The notes under the pieces: generated by a model
The model's input: only the letters and a program-made list of their open reading frames with translations
Databases searched by the model: none
Told to the model about the DNA's origin: nothing
Assembly (NCBI RefSeq): GCF_037975245.1
Contig: NC_092573.1
Coordinates: 7,300,501-7,364,500, forward strand
Length of the DNA: 64,000 nt
From: Apostichopus japonicus
Lineage: Eukaryota; Echinodermata; Holothuroidea; Aspidochirotida; Stichopodidae
Direction of reading: 5' to 3'
Shown: one piece after another, positions 1-11,275 of the stretch
Layout of the letters: every line of letters starts with the position of its first letter
Position numbering within the stretch: the first letter of the stretch is position 1
Position numbers and translations under genes: made by a program

Positions 1-487
1 ATTTAAGTTAAAGAAACATACTATCTGCAATATAAAGCAGACTCATTACATCTCACATACTGCTCCTCTCTTTATAGACTCCAAATACATTAACTTTATG
101 TGATTTGTACAAGTACCAATTAGGGATCTTTATGTACAAATTTCATTGTGGTCTTCACCCACCAGCTCTTAATAACTTCATACTTGCAGTTTAAATTATA
201 ACTCCTATTACACTAGTTCAATGAATATGCTAGACACCATCCTTACTCTGGAACTAGTCTAAACCATTCTCAAATTCGTAGCACAGGTTTACCCTTTTGG
301 AATTCTCTTAATCATGTCATTTAAATTTCTCTAAGACTCAATACACTTAAGTGAAAACTAAAACAATACCTACAGTACTGTACTGCATACAGTAGCAATT
401 CATCTGAGTTGTAATTCCTGTTTTTTTCCTTATATTTCTTTTTTTCTTTTTTTCTTTTTTCATAAGATATATCTTGATGGTTATCTT

Positions 488-508
488 GGGGGTGGGGGGT
501 GGGGGGGT
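488..508 (+). repeat. G-rich run with quadruplex potential
   Basis: Three long G blocks separated by single T residues lie on the + strand. Three tracts of 5-7 G can be partitioned into four G-triplets, so a G-quadruplex is possible. No gene is attached to it. Confidence 0.5.
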
Positions 509-1364
509 TAAACATTGCACTATCTATGTTACAAAGGGACCAGACCAGAAAAATATCCACTTATTTCTGGTTCCTCTGCTTCCATCTCACTAGTGTTCAA
601 TCAATTACTGATTAGTTCATATGACAATAGGGTTGTTTTCGTGGAACTGGCATAACATATTATTTAGTGTTATGTGTGATTACCAACTTCTAGGCCAATA
701 CAATCAAAGATGTAAATGAACGACTTAATGTTTCACAAACTTATGGAGCAAATAAAATACACTGTAATACATACATGGGGAGGTGTACGTTTATAAAGAT
801 GAGTCGCAATCTTGCAATCCCGCCACAACTAGTGCTGATAGTCGACTCTTTCTTTTGTAGTCGGTTAATCGCACAGCTGTTCTCAAGATTACTCGGTTAC
901 AGTTATGACGTCATAATTGTCATTTTTACTTTGCAGAAAATAAGCCAAGAAATTTCCTTCATACATCATATTGATGTATTACATTTCAAAATGAGCTGCT
1001 CACTGTGTATATGGGGTTCAAGATACACATATCACACATGCTTCGTGTAAAGTACAGTATGCAGCTAAAGTAGAAAAACTTGAGTTGTATTTGTATCTGA
1101 ATGGACTGTGTGGCATGAATCCAAATAAATGACAATGTATCTGTTCTTGGTGTCAAAAGTACACCGTATATGATATCTATTGAATTTGCTCAATTAACTG
1201 TGTATAGAACATTGTGATAGGAAAATCAAGTTTCATCGTTGGATAGTAGTCCATTTGGGCATTTTACAACTCAATGCTAATATAAGCCTTGCTTGTTTTA
1301 TACTCAGGAGGATCATCTTTTGTCAGAAATAGATTATCAGAACCAAATGTTGGGAAATAAAAGG

Positions 1365-1700
1365 ATTGTCCAGATGAAAACCTGTTTTTTGACCGATTGG
1401 AAAGAGGAACGTGTTTAAAGCGTCCTGGTGACTTTTGCATTCAATCCTATCGTACCGTTTTCCAGATAACAGTATTTTAAGTTGTATTTTTACCCAAAGT
1501 TAACATGGAGCAACAGGTGTGATGTCATAGAAGCACACTGAAAAATTTCTTTGATGTTTTAAAAAAAATATTTATACAATTAATTTCGTACTTCAAAACT
1601 GGGATGCATCCTAATATTAACACTCCTCATTTTTTGGCATATTACTAACTTTAAAAACACTGAGGTAAATTTCAGACCCTATCCAATCCAAGATCAAAGA
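1365..1700. repeat. Dispersed repeat copy (family also at 35317-35864)
   Basis: The block shares a series of phrases, in the same order, with the element at 35317-35864: an AGAGGAAC start, a GCATTCAATnCCTAT core, a GGAGCAA..TGACGTCAT-like segment, an ATTTCTTTGATGTTTTAAA-like stretch and GGATGCATCC followed by AATnTTAA. It is diverged and may be a partial copy, because the matching inverted right half is not obvious. No coding capacity is seen. Confidence 0.55.
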
Positions 1701-4700
1701 TGATGGCTGCCACTTTGTTCGCGAAAATATTCCTATGAATGTTACACTGAAAGTGAGACAATAAAGTTCTGCCGAGACGAAAAAATATCAGTATTACTGC
1801 ATGTCACTGTGAGCTTCAGTACTTAAGCAACTGATTTGTGATGGAAATTTCAATCTTCTAGCAATGAATTTCTGTAGTACCTACTAGTGCTGATCATATT
1901 TTCTAGTCTACCGGGATCTACCAACATCATCAGAGCGATATGTTTATGTCTAATTATGACTTAAGTCCTGGCAGTCGAATTCATTCAACATGTGAAGGTT
2001 CACATCAGTGCAAGATCATTGCTGATCAGTTGAAAGTCATTAGTGGTAAAACTTGAATATTATTGTGTCAGGCAGTGGTAACTGTTGATTGTCCCTACAC
2101 AAAAGTATTGTCAAGGAACCACTATTAAAGCCTTCTTGACTTGTGGTTTTAGATTTGTGATCAGAAATAAAGCAGTTGAGTCTCTTTAAGGCCTGGGAGA
2201 GATCCATCCATGTTTTAAGCTTTAATGGAACATTTCATAGGGTTAGCACATTTAAAAGGCAAACACCTTCAAAACTGGAACAGCTGTATAGAAACAATTA
2301 GCACTCAAGGTTTTGACTTTCTATGACATACCAACACAAATATTTAATTTGAGCTAAAAGCAGAGTGTGCAATATTATACAAAAATACATTGTGTGTACC
2401 GATTTATCTTTAGCAGCCAGTAAAACTTTGGATCACCACGGACAGTTGATTAGGGAACAAATGTCTCAATGCAGAGCTATGTCTGCTATGAATGAACTTG
2501 TATTGCAGTCTGAATTAATTGACAGCCTGTGATTGTTTTCTGGTCCAGTACTGTACCTCTGATATTTTCTGTGGAGTACTGTAATGTCTCCTCTGACCGG
2601 GATACAGGTGCACCTCTGACCTTGCAATTGTGGGTGGACAAGACTGGATATTGCAAAATACATTCTCTGACAGTGTTAAATGGTTAAAGCATAAAAGAGA
2701 ATAGAAGGGTTGTAATTCTGTAAATTGAAATAAAGAATTTACTGGCTATTATCTGTGTAAAAGAACCTTGATATTCAAAGAGCTGCAATTGTCATTGATT
2801 TTGAACAGTGTTACAATCTTTACTTTGCATGGTTAAAACTAGATCTAAATTAATGCATACATCAGCTTAAATGTGTGGACTTAGAGTATGTTTGTTCCCC
2901 CCACAGTATGTAGACATTAGTTTAAAGACCCACATACTCAAAGGTTCTCTCCTTAGACCCTAACCTTAAGCCCCCCTATCCGTCCCAATGACACAGGTTA
3001 GCCTAAGTTCTACAGGTGGGAGGCTTCTGTAGAAATTAGGGTCAAATGTTGAAATCGAATATATCTGTGTAGCGTTGTATGCAGTGATTGTTAACTTTGC
3101 TTGTTACGTATGATAATGTCTGAGCATTCGCTCAGTGGTTGATTTTAGTCAACAGAAGCCAGGATGTGATACCCTTATTAACAGTGCAGTTAACCTTGTG
3201 TAATACCTGTTTAGGAGATACTTGGTTTAAATGATACTACTTGAACATATGGGTTTCTCATCATAGAGTTGGACTGCATACTTGACTTTATCCCTTTCAT
3301 TTCCTTACATGAATATTGTTGCACCTGTTTTGTTGTTGGTTTTACCTGTATCCATATTACAATGCATGTAACCTTTCAGAACCCTGTCGTTCTACTAATA
3401 CATGTATGCAATGCTAGCAGTTCTTTAATGTTGGAGCCATGTAGAGAAATGTACAGCATAACGTCACTAGTATACTGTATATGTTACATTCAGTGTATGC
3501 TATGCTAGTGGTTCCTTAATGTTTTAGTCCAGAAGCATATATGGCTTTGTCACCAGCATATCTTATTACGTTCAATGCTAGACTTGCTGTGGTAGTAGAT
3601 CTGCAACTGTTGGATTCCAGGAATCATATCACCATGACCATACTGTATATAGGAGTGCAGGAGTTCTTCAAAGTAAGCTTATAGAATGGACAGGAAATGA
3701 ACAATGTCTGTTTAAGAGAGAGTTCCTTAAGTTATGTAAATTAATCATTGTTGATGTTAGAGTTTCCGTTTAGATAAAAACAATAACCAGAAAAGGAGTA
3801 TTGGAGATAAGCGACAGATGTCTCCAAACTACTGTAAACGCCATTTGGCCAGAGACAGGTTCAGCTGTATTCTTAAGGTTGTCATTTCTGCCAATTTTTG
3901 TTAAATTGACATCATGGAATTTTATTCTGAACGATGTGACCAGGTGTCAATTCATTTAGTTATTAGCGTGATGCTTGAACTGTTTACAGATCAATTGTGG
4001 ATAACTATTATCTTGTGGATCATTTCATTGAGCCATATAAGTCTGATTGGTTGTTGTATTACGTAGCTTAAACAAAAACCCTTCCACAGGTCAAAGTACA
4101 GTAATGTAATTACCTTTTGAAATATTGCAGTAGTAAACAGCTAGATAGTGTACCACACAGTGGTGTTGGAAGTTGACCTTTTTTGAGTATTTTATTAGTT
4201 CAGGTTGTATATATGATATGCACTGTAGAATCTAACTGCACTGTGTACTGTAGCAATGCTGTGATCATAGTCTAGAACTTTCTGTTATTGTACACTATGG
4301 AGGCAACTTGCGAATAGGATTTAAAATCCTCCCTTTGGCAGAATTGTTGACAATTCTTCGTACTGGTAAAGTATGAGTGAGGAAGAGAAAGACACTGGTT
4401 AGTATGAATGCTTCATTTTGCTTGGAACTCTATGACTTGCATTATTCTTTGCTTGCTGACATATTCCATGGAATAACATATATATGGCATATTGTAAGCT
4501 TCAACATGTATTCTCTTGTAACTTTATAGGTGGAATTTCCCAAGAAAGTGTCTGATGTATATGATATAGATGTGCAACTGAAGGCAATTTCTACAAATTC
4601 TAATAAACTTACTTGTAATTCTTTAACTATTTTTAGGTCATATTTATTTTACTGTGGAAGTATAACCTCTTTGAGCTTCTTTATAGTTGAGTTTATCAGC

Positions 4701-5172
4701 CCACAGTAAAAGCTTGCTATTATTTTTTTACATGTAATATACCTTTGTGTGCTCCATAATGCCATGTGGCATTTGTTGTATTACCATCATGTGTTGTAGA
4801 AATAGCTCAGAAGTACAGAAAGTGGAAGTTCACTTGATTAAATAGATTTCATTTGAGATGGGGATATTGTACTTTACTGGGGGGTTTTGACTTACTGTGA
4901 ACATCTTGACTGACACTAAACTAAAGCTCATCATTCATGAGTATGAAAGAGATTTGTCTATTAAATGAACAAGTTCCAAAACTAATACTAATAATTTGTA
5001 CCCTGTGCCCTACCTGTCCAGTTTATGCCTTGTCCACTACCAACATCACATATATTTCTCCCCAACCCCCCTCCCCCACCCCCTCCCTCTTTTGGTGTGA
5101 GAAAGAAAAGCTAGATTACAAACCCAGTTGCTTAAATTATAAACTTTTTTTGTAACTTCTATATTTTAACAG

Positions 5173-5320
5173 GCAGTATTTCTTGCCAGACCTGAATGAA
5201 ATCAGGAGAAAGGACTATGAAAATTTCAAGGAGAATCTTCCAGAGTTGATTGCTCATCGTGAGAGGGTAAATGAGAAGAGGATGCAAATGCAGGAAGCTA
5301 AGAGGGATCAGTCCTCATAG
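5173..5320 (+). CDS. Last coding exon of an unidentified upstream gene
   Basis: A good acceptor (TTTTAACAG) at 5172 is followed by one open frame that enters in phase 2. It encodes a charged, helix-prone tail beginning QYFLPDLNEIRRKDYENF and ending EAKRDQSS, then TAG at 5318-5320. Amphipathic charge, absence of low-complexity bias and the acceptor make it look like a real terminal exon of about 49 residues. I do not recognise the protein and could not link it to an upstream exon with confidence. It ends only 288 bases before the SLX4 start codon, so the two genes are packed head-to-tail. Confidence 0.55.
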
Positions 5321-5607
5321 AAGGATATGGCCAGTGAGATAACAGCACTCTGTAACTACAGTAGTGATGTGACATGATAATCAGTACATGAAGGAAACTT
5401 TATATGACTTTCTTAACTCGCGCCTTATTTGTACATGATCGTTTGTCTGATTTTTTTCAAATTAATATCTTTTACGCAAAACTAGCGTTCGTCTTCCAGT
5501 AGCGGGTACAGTACCTGTACATTTCATACATGTAAGGTAGTGTTTGTTTGTTTGTCACTCCCGACGTGAAGGCCAGTTTTTGAGTAGAGTCTTCTAAATG
5601 CTGTAAA
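5321..5607 (+). promoter_or_regulatory. Short intergenic gap holding the likely SLX4 promoter/5' UTR
   Basis: Only 287 bases separate the upstream stop codon from the SLX4 ATG. The sequence has somewhat more CpG (CTCGCGCC, GCGTTCGTC, GTAGCGGG) than its surroundings and no TATA box that I would defend. The upstream gene's 3' UTR and SLX4's promoter must share it, unless a non-coding SLX4 first exon lies further left. Confidence 0.35.
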
Positions 5608-7507
5608 ATGCCGAGAGGGATAGGAGGGAGACTTGCAGGAAGAAAGAGGAAAGCTCGAAAAGTAAGTGACTCGAACGCGGAACTGATCAACGCCTTGAAA
5701 GCTGGAGTATCGTCGGCCGCGTTAAACGAGAGCAACGGTGACCTTTCGGAATTTCAAGCTTCGACAGCGTTGCGTAGGAAGAGAAGAAAACAATCACCAG
5801 AGGGAAGTCAGCGTGTTTTGGAGAGGGGGGCATCGCAAAGTGTCACAAGAGAGAGTAAAAGGGGAAGGAGTCATAGAAGTGCTTCTCCAGCTGGGATTAA
5901 AGGCAAAAATGAGTCTCCAACAGGTGGTAGAAATAGGATAAGAGTCCAGACAACTCGGAAAGTTAAGAACAAGAAAGATGTCTCGGATGCGGAAAGCAGC
6001 AGTGACGAAGAGACAAAAGATGATAATGTGGATCGAAAAGTACAGAGGTCAAACAGGTTCAGTTCCCTCTCCCCTTTGAAGAGAGGATCACAGAAAGGGC
6101 AGGGTGAAAATGGCAAGGAGTGTGTTTCTCCTAAGACACCAAAGAAAGCCAAAAGCAGCAGTAACAGAAAAACAAAGGATGATAATGGCAAGGAGTGTGT
6201 TTCTCCTGAGACTCCAAAGAAAGGAAAGGTAGGAAGGCCCCAAAAAACAAAAGATGATAATGTGGATCGAAAAGTCCAGAGGTCAAACAGTTTAAGTTCC
6301 CTCTCGCCTTCGAAGAACGGATCACAGAATAGGCGGGGTGATAATGGCAAGGAGTGTGTTTCTCCTAAGACTCCAAAGAAAGGAAAGGTAGGAAGGCCCA
6401 AAAAAGCAATAGACGATAATGTGGATCGAAAAGTCCAGAGGTCAAACAGTTTAAGTTCCCTCTCGCCTTCGAAGAACGGATCACAGAATAGGCGGGGTGA
6501 TAATGGCAAGGAGTGTGTTTCTCCTGAGACTCCAAAGAAAGGAAAGGTAGGAAGGCCCCAGAAAACAAAAGATGATAATGTGGATCGAAAAGTCCAGAGG
6601 TCAAACAGTTTAAGTTCCCTCTCGCCTTCGAAGAACGGATCACAGAATAGGCGGGGTGATAATGGCAAGGAGTGTGTTTCTCCTGAGACTCCAAAGAAAG
6701 GAAAGGTAGGAAGGCCCAAAAAAACAAAAGACGATAGTGTAGATCAAAAAGTTCAAAGGTCAAACAGTTTTAATTCCCTCTCCCCTTTGAAGAGAGGTTC
6801 ACTGAAAGGGCAGGGTGATAATGGCAAGGAGTGTGTTTCTCCTGAGACACCGAAGAAAGGAAAGGTAGGAAGGCCCAAAAAAACAAAAGACGATAATGTG
6901 GATCGAAAAGTCCAGAGGTCAAACAGTTTTAATTCCCTCTCCCCTCTGAAGAGAGGATCACATAAAGGGCGGGGTGATAATGGCAAGGAGTGTGTTTCTC
7001 CTGAGACACCGAAGAAAGGAAAGGTAGGAAGGCCCAAAAAAACAAAAGACGATAGTGTAGATCAAAAAGTCCAGAGGTCAAACAGTTTAAGTTCCCTCTC
7101 GCCTTCGAAGAACGGATCACAGAATAGGCGGGGTGATAATGGCAAGGAGTGTGTGTCTCCTGAGACTCCAAAGAAAGGACAAAACATCGGCAACAAAAAG
7201 ACAAAAGATGATAATGTGGATCCAAAAGTCCAGAGGTCAAACAGTTTTAATGCCCTCTCGCCTTTGAAGCGAGTATCACAGAAAGTCCAGGGTGATAATG
7301 GCAAGGAGTGTGTGTCTTCTGAGACTCCAAAGAAAGGAATGAGAGGAATGCCCAGTAAATGTCCTGCAATTTGCTGTCCATGTTGTAACCGTACTGCGAA
7401 AGACATTTTTCCAGATGGAGAAGGGGACATGAATGACCATGCTTTAATATGTCTCCATGAGAAATTTAACAATGACACCTCAACAACCAGCAATGACAAA
7501 GCACCAG
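5608..7507 (+). CDS. SLX4: SLX4 exon 1: repeat-expanded basic N-terminus plus UBZ4-like finger 1
   Basis: It encodes residues 1-633 and leaves in phase 1. After a basic start ([18 protein letters not shown]), residues about 130-575 are a tandem repeat of a 53-residue unit. A unit holds a [10 protein letters not shown] block, an AT-hook-like KVGRPKK block, an acidic KDDNVD spacer, and a Ser-rich [11 protein letters not shown] block with Ser-Pro sites. Nine NGKECVS starts and six GRP cores are present. The exon ends in a Cys-rich element, residues about 589-615: paired cysteines in CCPCC, then NDHALIC, giving the C-x2-C...H-x3-C pattern of a UBZ4 finger. The spacing and the extra cysteine make finger 1 less certain than fingers 2-4. 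The repeats look disordered and DNA-binding; that role is inference. Confidence 0.88.
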
Positions 7508-10500
7508 GTAAGATCACAATTGTATAATATTAAGAAATAATGCTTTTCAGATGTTAAGTAGCCATGGCAACATTGAAACGATGGCAGTTCTTCTAATGAA
7601 TTAATCCGTATTCTACTATACATTCGTCAAATTGGACTCTGCTACATCCGACCTGTTTGATACAATTTTGCATAATTCTTCTCATAGAACAGCTTCAAGT
7701 TTTATTCTGATAAAACCCTGATTTTTCTTTTCCATGGCAAATTGTTGGGGACTATACTGGTTGCCCCTTGGCACAAATTTATCGTTTTACATATTAGGGG
7801 ATAATTAGTTATAATGCAATCTGACCTTGATGTTAACAACGTTTGACGACCCCCAAGTTGATTTTGGCTGTCTGTCCTGGAGTACTGTACCTCTAAAAAG
7901 ACGTGTGATGCCCTAGTTTGTAAACATGATATCTCAAGATGGGTAACCTTTGCAGTTCTCATATATGGCATGTGGCTTATCCATAATTAGTACAAGAACC
8001 CTAATGTTTTTGGTGAAGGTCAAGGTCATTTGGGGTCAGCAGAGGGCAAAATGTGAAAATCGTGACAACACTATCTGCAGGACTTGAGCATATCAAAGGA
8101 GCTCATGTATGCATGGTAGGATAGCCTTATGCAGTGTAAAGTTTTTATAGGATTTGGTGTAGTTCAGGTCACAAGGGGTCAAAATTTGAAATCCTTGTAA
8201 ACACGATATCCCCAAATGGGAAACTTTATTGGCTCTCATATTGTGCATGTAACTTTCCTATAATGAGTACAAGAACTCTACTGTTTTGGGTGGAGGTCAG
8301 AGGTCATTTGGGGTCAGCAGAGGGCAAAATGTGAAAAATCTCCAGAACCTGAAAAACAAAGGAGCTTTATATATGCATGGTATGATCGCTTTAAGTATCT
8401 AGTGTAAAAATTTACACAATTTAGTGTAGGCCTATGGTCATTTAAGTTTATTAGCGGCCAAATCCTGAAAACCTTGTTAGCACAATATCTCAAGATAGGA
8501 AACTTCATGAGATCATCATATTAGTATTATGGCTTCTAATGAGAAAAGATCTCTATGTTTATGGTGGAGGTCAAAGGTCAGCAATTGCCAAAATGTGAAA
8601 ACTATATATATGTATCTCTCAAAGACAAATTTGACAAAACTGCTATGAGATCCAGGGAGTAAACTGGTTCCTGTAGAGCAATTCGGTCACTGGTAATGAT
8701 TTTGTTGAGTTTTGTGTTCATAATCCATCAATTATTAAAGATGATTTAGATGAATTATTAAAGGGTTAGTTCCCAAGTAACAGTTCCTTGATACATCATA
8801 CTGCAAGACATACAAATAGAATGTACCAGAAATAAGTAAACTATTTGAAAGCTTGTTCTGCATATACTGTCACTGCAAGTAAACCACTGGAATGGGCTTC
8901 ACTCTGGTTGTCGTTATGTAATGAAATTGTTCCGATACTGGTTAACCATTTAAATTACAGCTCTTAAATGTTATGATTGTACATGTAGGGCTATCAGGCC
9001 ATATTTGTGCTAAAGGACATGTACATAGAGCTCTATTGGTCTGTGTAGTAGTAGTAGTAGATTGGACATGATTCAATCATTGAAGCTAGTCAAGAGCAAT
9101 CAGATAGTATACACATAACGAATGGTTATGAGTGCAATAGTGCAAATATTTCATGAGTTGAAAGATGGAATGTTCCATTCAACAAGGCGCAGCCGAGTTG
9201 AATGGAACAAATTACATCTTTCAATGAATGAAATATTTGCACTATTGCACGAATGGAAACCATTCATTATTTGTTTTATACAACACCTTCAAATTTGGAT
9301 ATAATTGGATGTAAAATGCACTCATGCAACAGATTGTTTTGAACAGACAGGTTTCTCTGCTCTCTAACCATTGAAAAAAGTGCTATCAAACAAGTATAAC
9401 CCATGGTTCTATTTCATAGAGTGCAATAGAGTGGATTTTGCATGCAATTGACGAGCAATTGACCAATCAAATGGCCGGAATATAATTAGGTGTTGTATAA
9501 TAGTTTATGGCATGTACACTTGAAATCCTAAGTACTAATAGTTCATGTAACCTCATTCAAGAAGATGATTGCAGTATTACACACTTACAGTATCGTTCCT
9601 AAGGTGTGGAGAGTTTTTTGTTTTTGTTACAGTATTTAATATCTAGATTTACTTTGCTGGAATCTTCAAAGTCAATTACTTGAATCCTCTAATTAATGCT
9701 TACATGAATAGTTTATAATGGGCCATGGGGTGACCTTGATAATGCATACTGTGGTCTGAGCCTCTTCAATGGGATATTGGGAACCATCATTGAGATGGTT
9801 GCCGAGATAAAAGCAGAACATTTTAAGGCATTTATTATGGAGATAGATCCATCCTACTCAATCCTTTTAGACAACCAAATGAACTGTTTAAGTAATCATT
9901 AGAGAAAAAACAGATTTTCTCTGGGAAAACCTAAAAGCTTTTTGAGAATACGTCCCTAAAATGGATTGTGTCTTCTTAGTTTTTACACAGTAAATTTGAA
10001 TCTATGAGTGGAAAACAAGAATTCAAAACTAGTTATACTTTTAGAGGTACTCAGTATTATTGAAATAATTGAAAAAAAAGTCTCTTGTACTGTTCATATA
10101 CTGTACTGTACTTATATCAAGAAATATATATATATAATAGAAAATATCATTTTACAAAGATTTTCCGATCTGGTCAGTTGGATATGACCCTTCATTATGG
10201 ACAAGTAAAATACTGCCTTGCTATTTGCTGACAGTTCTCCGTCTTTGCTATTTGATATGATGATTGAGTTCTGAACTAACATGAAGCTAGCAAGCCTATC
10301 AATCTTCAACAAAGACAATATTGTTCTAGTATGTGCTTCCTATATACTGAATAAGGTATATATATATTCTTGAAGCTGTAAGATCAGAAATGAATATAAT
10401 AAGGCCTACCTGCATGTGTGTTGTTACTTATAAATCTATATTGCTGTCAAAGAAGCTCCCTGTTGATATGTACAGTATCTGAACTAAAAGTTCGAAAGAA

Positions 10501-11174
10501 ATCTTCATCATGTTGTGCTTGCCCAGATACAATCTATTAACTTCTAATCTGCTTGTTCATTTCTTCAGTTCTTCATGTTGTGTACATGTGTATTAAGATG
10601 AATGGTCTTGTGGGTTTCTATGGCAACTGAAATGCCAGTTAATTAAAGAAAGCTACTACAGATATCATTGAGTCATATCGTAATTGATGATTAATATTTA
10701 TGAGGAGACGATATTGTAATATTGAAATTCTTTATTTATGAACAGTCGACACGTGTATCAATTTACCTGGGATTCACTATTTTGGTAGCTTTTGTTCACA
10801 AAATTTGTGTGAAGTAGCAGTACAGTTAATGGGAATGGCTATGATAGCTCACAGTAGGTCATCATAGGAAGGCTGTCTCTGATTTAAATTTGCTATTTTT
10901 ATCGGAACTTTTCCAGGTAAATTGAAACGAAACGGAAAGATTAAGAGGATGGAACCAGTGGTCTGCCAGATTTGTAATAGAGACTTAACCAACATTAGTG
11001 AAGGAGAACAGACAAAACATGTGAATAGGTAAGCAATCCCTTCTATTGTTTAGCGAGTAGTACTGTGTATTCTTGCTCTGACCAAATGAGACATGTTTAC
11101 ATTGCAATCTGATTGATGCAGTTATATAAGTATACATTAGTTAGAATTTACATATATATATATACAGGTATATA

Positions 11175-11229
<55 letters not shown>

Positions 11230-11241
11230 AATCGATTTATC

Positions 11242-11275
<34 letters not shown>

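Larger units (their letters stand above)
1..5172. other. Non-coding stretch upstream of the first exon seen
   Basis: I see no convincing exon here. The open frames are short and lack domain-like content or paired splice sites. The sequence is AT-rich and may be intron and 3' part of the gene whose last exon lies at 5173-5320. An acceptor-like site near 4529 is followed by an open segment (VEFPKKVSDVYDIDVQLKA), but no donor in the needed phase is convincing, so it is not called as an exon. It contains a dispersed-repeat copy near 1365-1700 and a G-run at 488-508. Confidence 0.5.

Noticed and set aside
775-1050. 91-residue plus-strand frame
   Set aside because: No domain, biased composition and no splice context. 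Part of it resembles sequence near 14480-14560, so it may be a repeat.
4530-4625. Possible coding exon VEFPKKVSDVYDIDVQLKA
   Set aside because: The acceptor is plausible, but no donor gives the phase needed to join the exon at 5173, and I do not recognise the peptide.
5871-7517. Long antisense open frames opposite SLX4 exon 1 (for example 282 residues)
   Set aside because: They are produced by the 159-bp coding repeat on the plus strand, which keeps all frames periodic. They have no splice or start support and only low-complexity repeats ([19 protein letters not shown]).
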